This document shows positions 62,001 to 64,000 of a stretch of 64,000 nt of DNA, in pieces (positions within the stretch are counted from its first letter, which is position 1; every line of letters begins with the position of its first letter). A program made the translations under genes and the position numbers. Source of the stretch: Mytilisepta virgata (taxonomy: Eukaryota; Mollusca; Bivalvia; Mytilida; Mytilidae); assembly GCA_028015205.1 (NCBI GenBank), contig CM051521.1, positions 128,410,614-128,474,613 on the forward strand. The letters are read 5' to 3'. The notes under the pieces were generated by a model. The model saw only the letters and a list, made by a program, of their open reading frames with translations. It did no database searches and was not told the DNA's origin.

Positions 62001-63176
62001 AATGCATAAAATGTGGTTCAAACAGACTTTATTTACGCAATTTCCTTCAATATCCAAAATCTCAAAGATTTAGTCAATTTCTTTTTTAAATTACAAATAA
62101 ACATCTTACATCTGAAACAACTTTTAATTCCAGTTTAATGCAATAATTGTTCTTATAATTTCTACCAAAAGACCAATGTAATAATTATTCCTATTACACC
62201 TACCAGAAGACCAATGTAATAATTGTTTTTATTACACCTACCGGAAGATCAATGTAATAATTATTCATATAACACCTACCAGAAGACCAATGTAATAATT
62301 GTTTTTATTACACCCACCAGAAGACCAATGTAATAATTGTTTTTATTACACCTACCAGAAGACCTATGTAATAATTGTTTCTATTACACCAACCGGAAGA
62401 CTAATGTAATAATTTATACCTACCGCAGGTCCTTTGTCTCCTTTTGGTCCTTTTTTTCCTCTTTTCCCTCTTCTTCCCTATAAATAAAGAGGATCAGAAT
62501 TTTTACAAAACAATGAATTCTTAAATTTTAAAACATAAGTGCTATAAAAAGTTTCTCAAAATTCACTTTGGGAATTTTCAATACTTTTACTTCTTTTCAA
62601 AGTGCCTCATTCTCAAAATATAAATGATGAAAAATTTACTATAATATTGAATTTATCAATTTATTTTTCAGGTATAAAAAAATGTACAAGTCTGTCATAA
62701 TCAAAAACATGAAAATATTTGGTGTGTCATAATACTAACAGATACAATAAAAAAAACTTATTAAAGGGGATATAACTCTTAATAATTTTTCAACAACACT
62801 TTCTTATAAGTTTAAAGATAAAATCTTTACTAACCTATTACCATTCTGGATTTGTAATAAAACGCTTGCTTATTTACTTTAGAGTTTATGTTGCAGAAGA
62901 CTTTAATATTTTCTCCATTATAAAACAGCCTATATAATTGTCTGAACTGACATAAACTTCATTCATATGTCAAATATAAATTTTGTACTTAACAAGAATT
63001 TTTAAACAAACATTCTTTGTAAAAACATCTCTGTCAAATTCTTGAGACAAAAATTAAAGATGACAAGCAGAACTTTCCTCTGAAGGGAGGTAACTTACTC
63101 TTTCTCCTTGATCACCCTTTTCACATGAACACACACCATCTATTGAAGCTACTGGACCGGGAGGTCCTGGTGGTCC
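53035..63176 (-). CDS. C-terminal part of a transmembrane (type XIII/XXIII/XXV-like) collagen
   Basis: Membrane-anchored collagen of the MACIT group, a trimeric triple-helix protein of cell-matrix contacts; only the last four recognised exons lie in the window. Exons (minus): 63176-63099 ([14 protein letters not shown], then [12 protein letters not shown]: Gly-X-Y with a Cys-containing interruption); 62477-62424, a classic 54-bp exon ([18 protein letters not shown]); 61586-61509 ([20 protein letters not shown], then CDYGQK); and 53097-53035 ([20 protein letters not shown], then TGA). All are phase 0 with GT/AG borders. The block PKGDKG...GLDAPCP-G-DGLP..GC matches what I recall of the COL13A1/COL25A1 C-terminus. 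The last intron is about 8.4 kb and full of repeats. The 5' end lies beyond the window. Whether the last exon is constitutive or alternative is unknown. Confidence 0.85.
53150..53290. repeat. Tandem repeat of about 37-40 bp, three copies, next to the last collagen exon
   Basis: Unit ctatactgtgaagacat, then attccaaagtatcagata. It begins about 55 bp from the acceptor of the terminal exon, inside the last intron. Confidence 0.75.
53605..54170 (+). repeat. Composite tandem-repeat element in the last collagen intron, copy 1
   Basis: Head tagaggctcagagggctgag, then units with atttggccaagcagtttcag, accaatcagaaataa and cctcccatagatgcttcctg. Truncated compared with 17625-19237 and 58012-59597. Confidence 0.7.
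54250..54940 (+). repeat. 161-bp tandem array, four copies, with a terminal GATG microsatellite
   Basis: ttggacaatc or variants occur at 54281, 54442, 54603 and 54756. Units contain cataactctggaatgacaaa and accctcaaaccaccattt. It ends with atggatggatggatgga near 54907. Confidence 0.8.
54945..58010. other. Interior of the last collagen intron
   Basis: AT-rich. No exon with Gly-X-Y coding, no RNA gene and no strong repeat recognised. Short frames on both strands are unsupported. Confidence 0.4.
58012..59597 (+). repeat. Composite tandem-repeat element in the last collagen intron, copy 2
   Basis: Head tagaggctcagagggctgag; tail cttggccaggtgagctaaaa (with tt as ttgg). Interior has about eight units of 140-165 bp sharing gtcaagtttcgttccatttg, accaatcagaaacaagaa and cctcccatatatgcttcctg with the element at 17625-19237. 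Confidence 0.75.
59655..59840 (-). mobile_element. Eroded tRNA-type SINE fragment
   Basis: Order of gaccagtttttattggga, gaaaactggcaatcctt, tcaagacagagactgaatac and ctgacaggatagtgat mirrors the element at 12005-12240. Confidence 0.5.
60090..60600 (+). repeat. Partial composite repeat element
   Basis: Contains gccatcttggttgacagtcc, tctaattggctaagtggttt and the typical tail atagctcaccaggaccaggt. Related to 21249-22725. Confidence 0.55.
60860..61050 (+). repeat. About 110-bp direct duplication in the last collagen intron
   Basis: cataatcagacagtccttgg, acactgctcaccttgtgtag, tatttatctgtacaa and gctgcttcaaataggcca occur twice, near 60857 and 60960. Confidence 0.8.
62136..62432 (-). repeat. 38-bp tandem array abutting and including the donor of the 54-bp collagen exon
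   Basis: The plus-strand marker at 62174, 62212, 62250, 62288, 62326, 62364 and 62402 shows an exact 38-bp period. On the gene strand each unit reads gtaggtgtaataaaaac, then aattattacattggtcttct. The intron itself begins gtaggtataaattattacat, so the first unit contains the real donor and most later units repeat a donor-like ggtaggtgt or ggtgggtgt. Confidence 0.85.
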
Positions 63177-64000
63177 CTAAAAGTCAGAACACTTTTATTT
63201 GTATTTAATTACTGGAATTTAAATTTTTTATTTTTAAATTTTTTTTTGGTCAGTTAAAAACTTTCTTTTAAATAATAAATGCTTAACAAGAAAATTTCTA
63301 CAATAAGATTACTACCAGATTATTCTCAAATTGTTATTCATATCTTAAGTTCAGAAATATGTATCTGAAATATATTATTATTTTCAATAAAATTTCTAAC
63401 TGAACTAATATTTATTAATTTCTGAACTTCAAAAACTAAAAGAAATTATAATGTAAAAAAATAACCACAAAAATGTAATAATGCACTAGTATGCAAAAGT
63501 TGCTTTAAATTACAAATGGTATGTAAAAATACTCCAAAAATGCATGTAACAGATATTAATAACTACATAAAATAAACAAGTAATTTGTATACAAAGATTA
63601 TGTTAAAGCTATATAACAAATGTAACATAAAATACTGTAATTAATATCATAATTATTTAAAAGCTACTATCTGATTAATTTCACATATCACATGGAAGCT
63701 ATAAATTATAATAACTAATAATTCATTTTATGAGAAATTCAGAATGCACAGCAAGGGACATTACTCTATGACACTGTTGCCATCATGCTGATTAAAAACT
63801 GGCACATATGAATAAGATTTTTAACATCTAGGATCTAAAACAAATTTTGATTCATACAAAATAACATACATCACAACAGATAATAATAAACACTACACTC
63901 CATGAACCTGCATCAACACTTTCCTTAAAATCATCATTGCAGTACATGACAATAAGCAACCCAAATACAAACTGAAACTAAGAACCTGCTCATGCCGGAC
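63177..64000. other. Upstream intron of the collagen
   Basis: No Gly-X-Y exon found up to the window end. Any further exons lie outside or are too short to see. Confidence 0.4.

Noticed and set aside
63962..64000. Possible collagen exon at the window edge
   Set aside because: No frame gives Gly-X-Y without a stop, and no canonical donor is present.

Overview
The window looks like nuclear DNA of a bivalve mollusc: AT-rich, intron-rich, and packed with tandem-repeat elements, tRNA-derived SINEs and small palindromic transposons. Assignment to bivalves rests on remembered resemblance of the repeat families (for example elements headed 'caagaggc' and ending 'ccaggtgagct') and on the animal genes present. 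I cannot name the species.

Layout. (1) 1438-10402, plus strand: acid lipase paralogue A. Exons 1-7 are clean, but the last exon has a frameshift leading to a stop at 8742-8744 and, 92 bp further on, an apparently complete 1523-bp Tc1-type transposon (8838-10360). The stop removes the catalytic His. (2) 10.5-14.6 kb: degenerate retroelement coding fragment, a 1.4-kb inverted-repeat element with a nested SINE, and a 49-bp array made of copies of the exon 1/intron 1 boundary of the next gene. (3) 14900-24923, plus strand: acid lipase paralogue B, eight exons, 402 residues, catalytic triad intact. (4) 25-28 kb: SINE and repeat remnants. (5) 28114-30038, minus strand: histone H2A.Z in five exons. 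(6) 31-36 kb: LINE remnant and a large non-coding direct duplication. (7) 38115-39606, minus strand: a DDIT4/REDD1-family stress regulator in two exons. (8) 53035-63176, minus strand: the last four recognised exons of a transmembrane collagen of the XIII/XXIII/XXV type; its upstream part lies beyond the window.

The two lipases are tandem paralogues with identical intron positions and phases and nearly identical exon lengths. B is the likely functional enzyme; A is decaying. H2A.Z (chromatin), DDIT4-like (TORC1 restraint) and the collagen are functionally unrelated neighbours.

The most unusual pattern is that short tandem arrays repeatedly sit on exon-intron boundaries: seven copies of the A exon 3 donor, two copies of the A exon 5 acceptor, about eleven copies of the B exon 1 donor, and about seven copies of a collagen donor. 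The collagen also ends in two successive, equally spaced Cys-containing caps instead of the single one I recall in vertebrate relatives.
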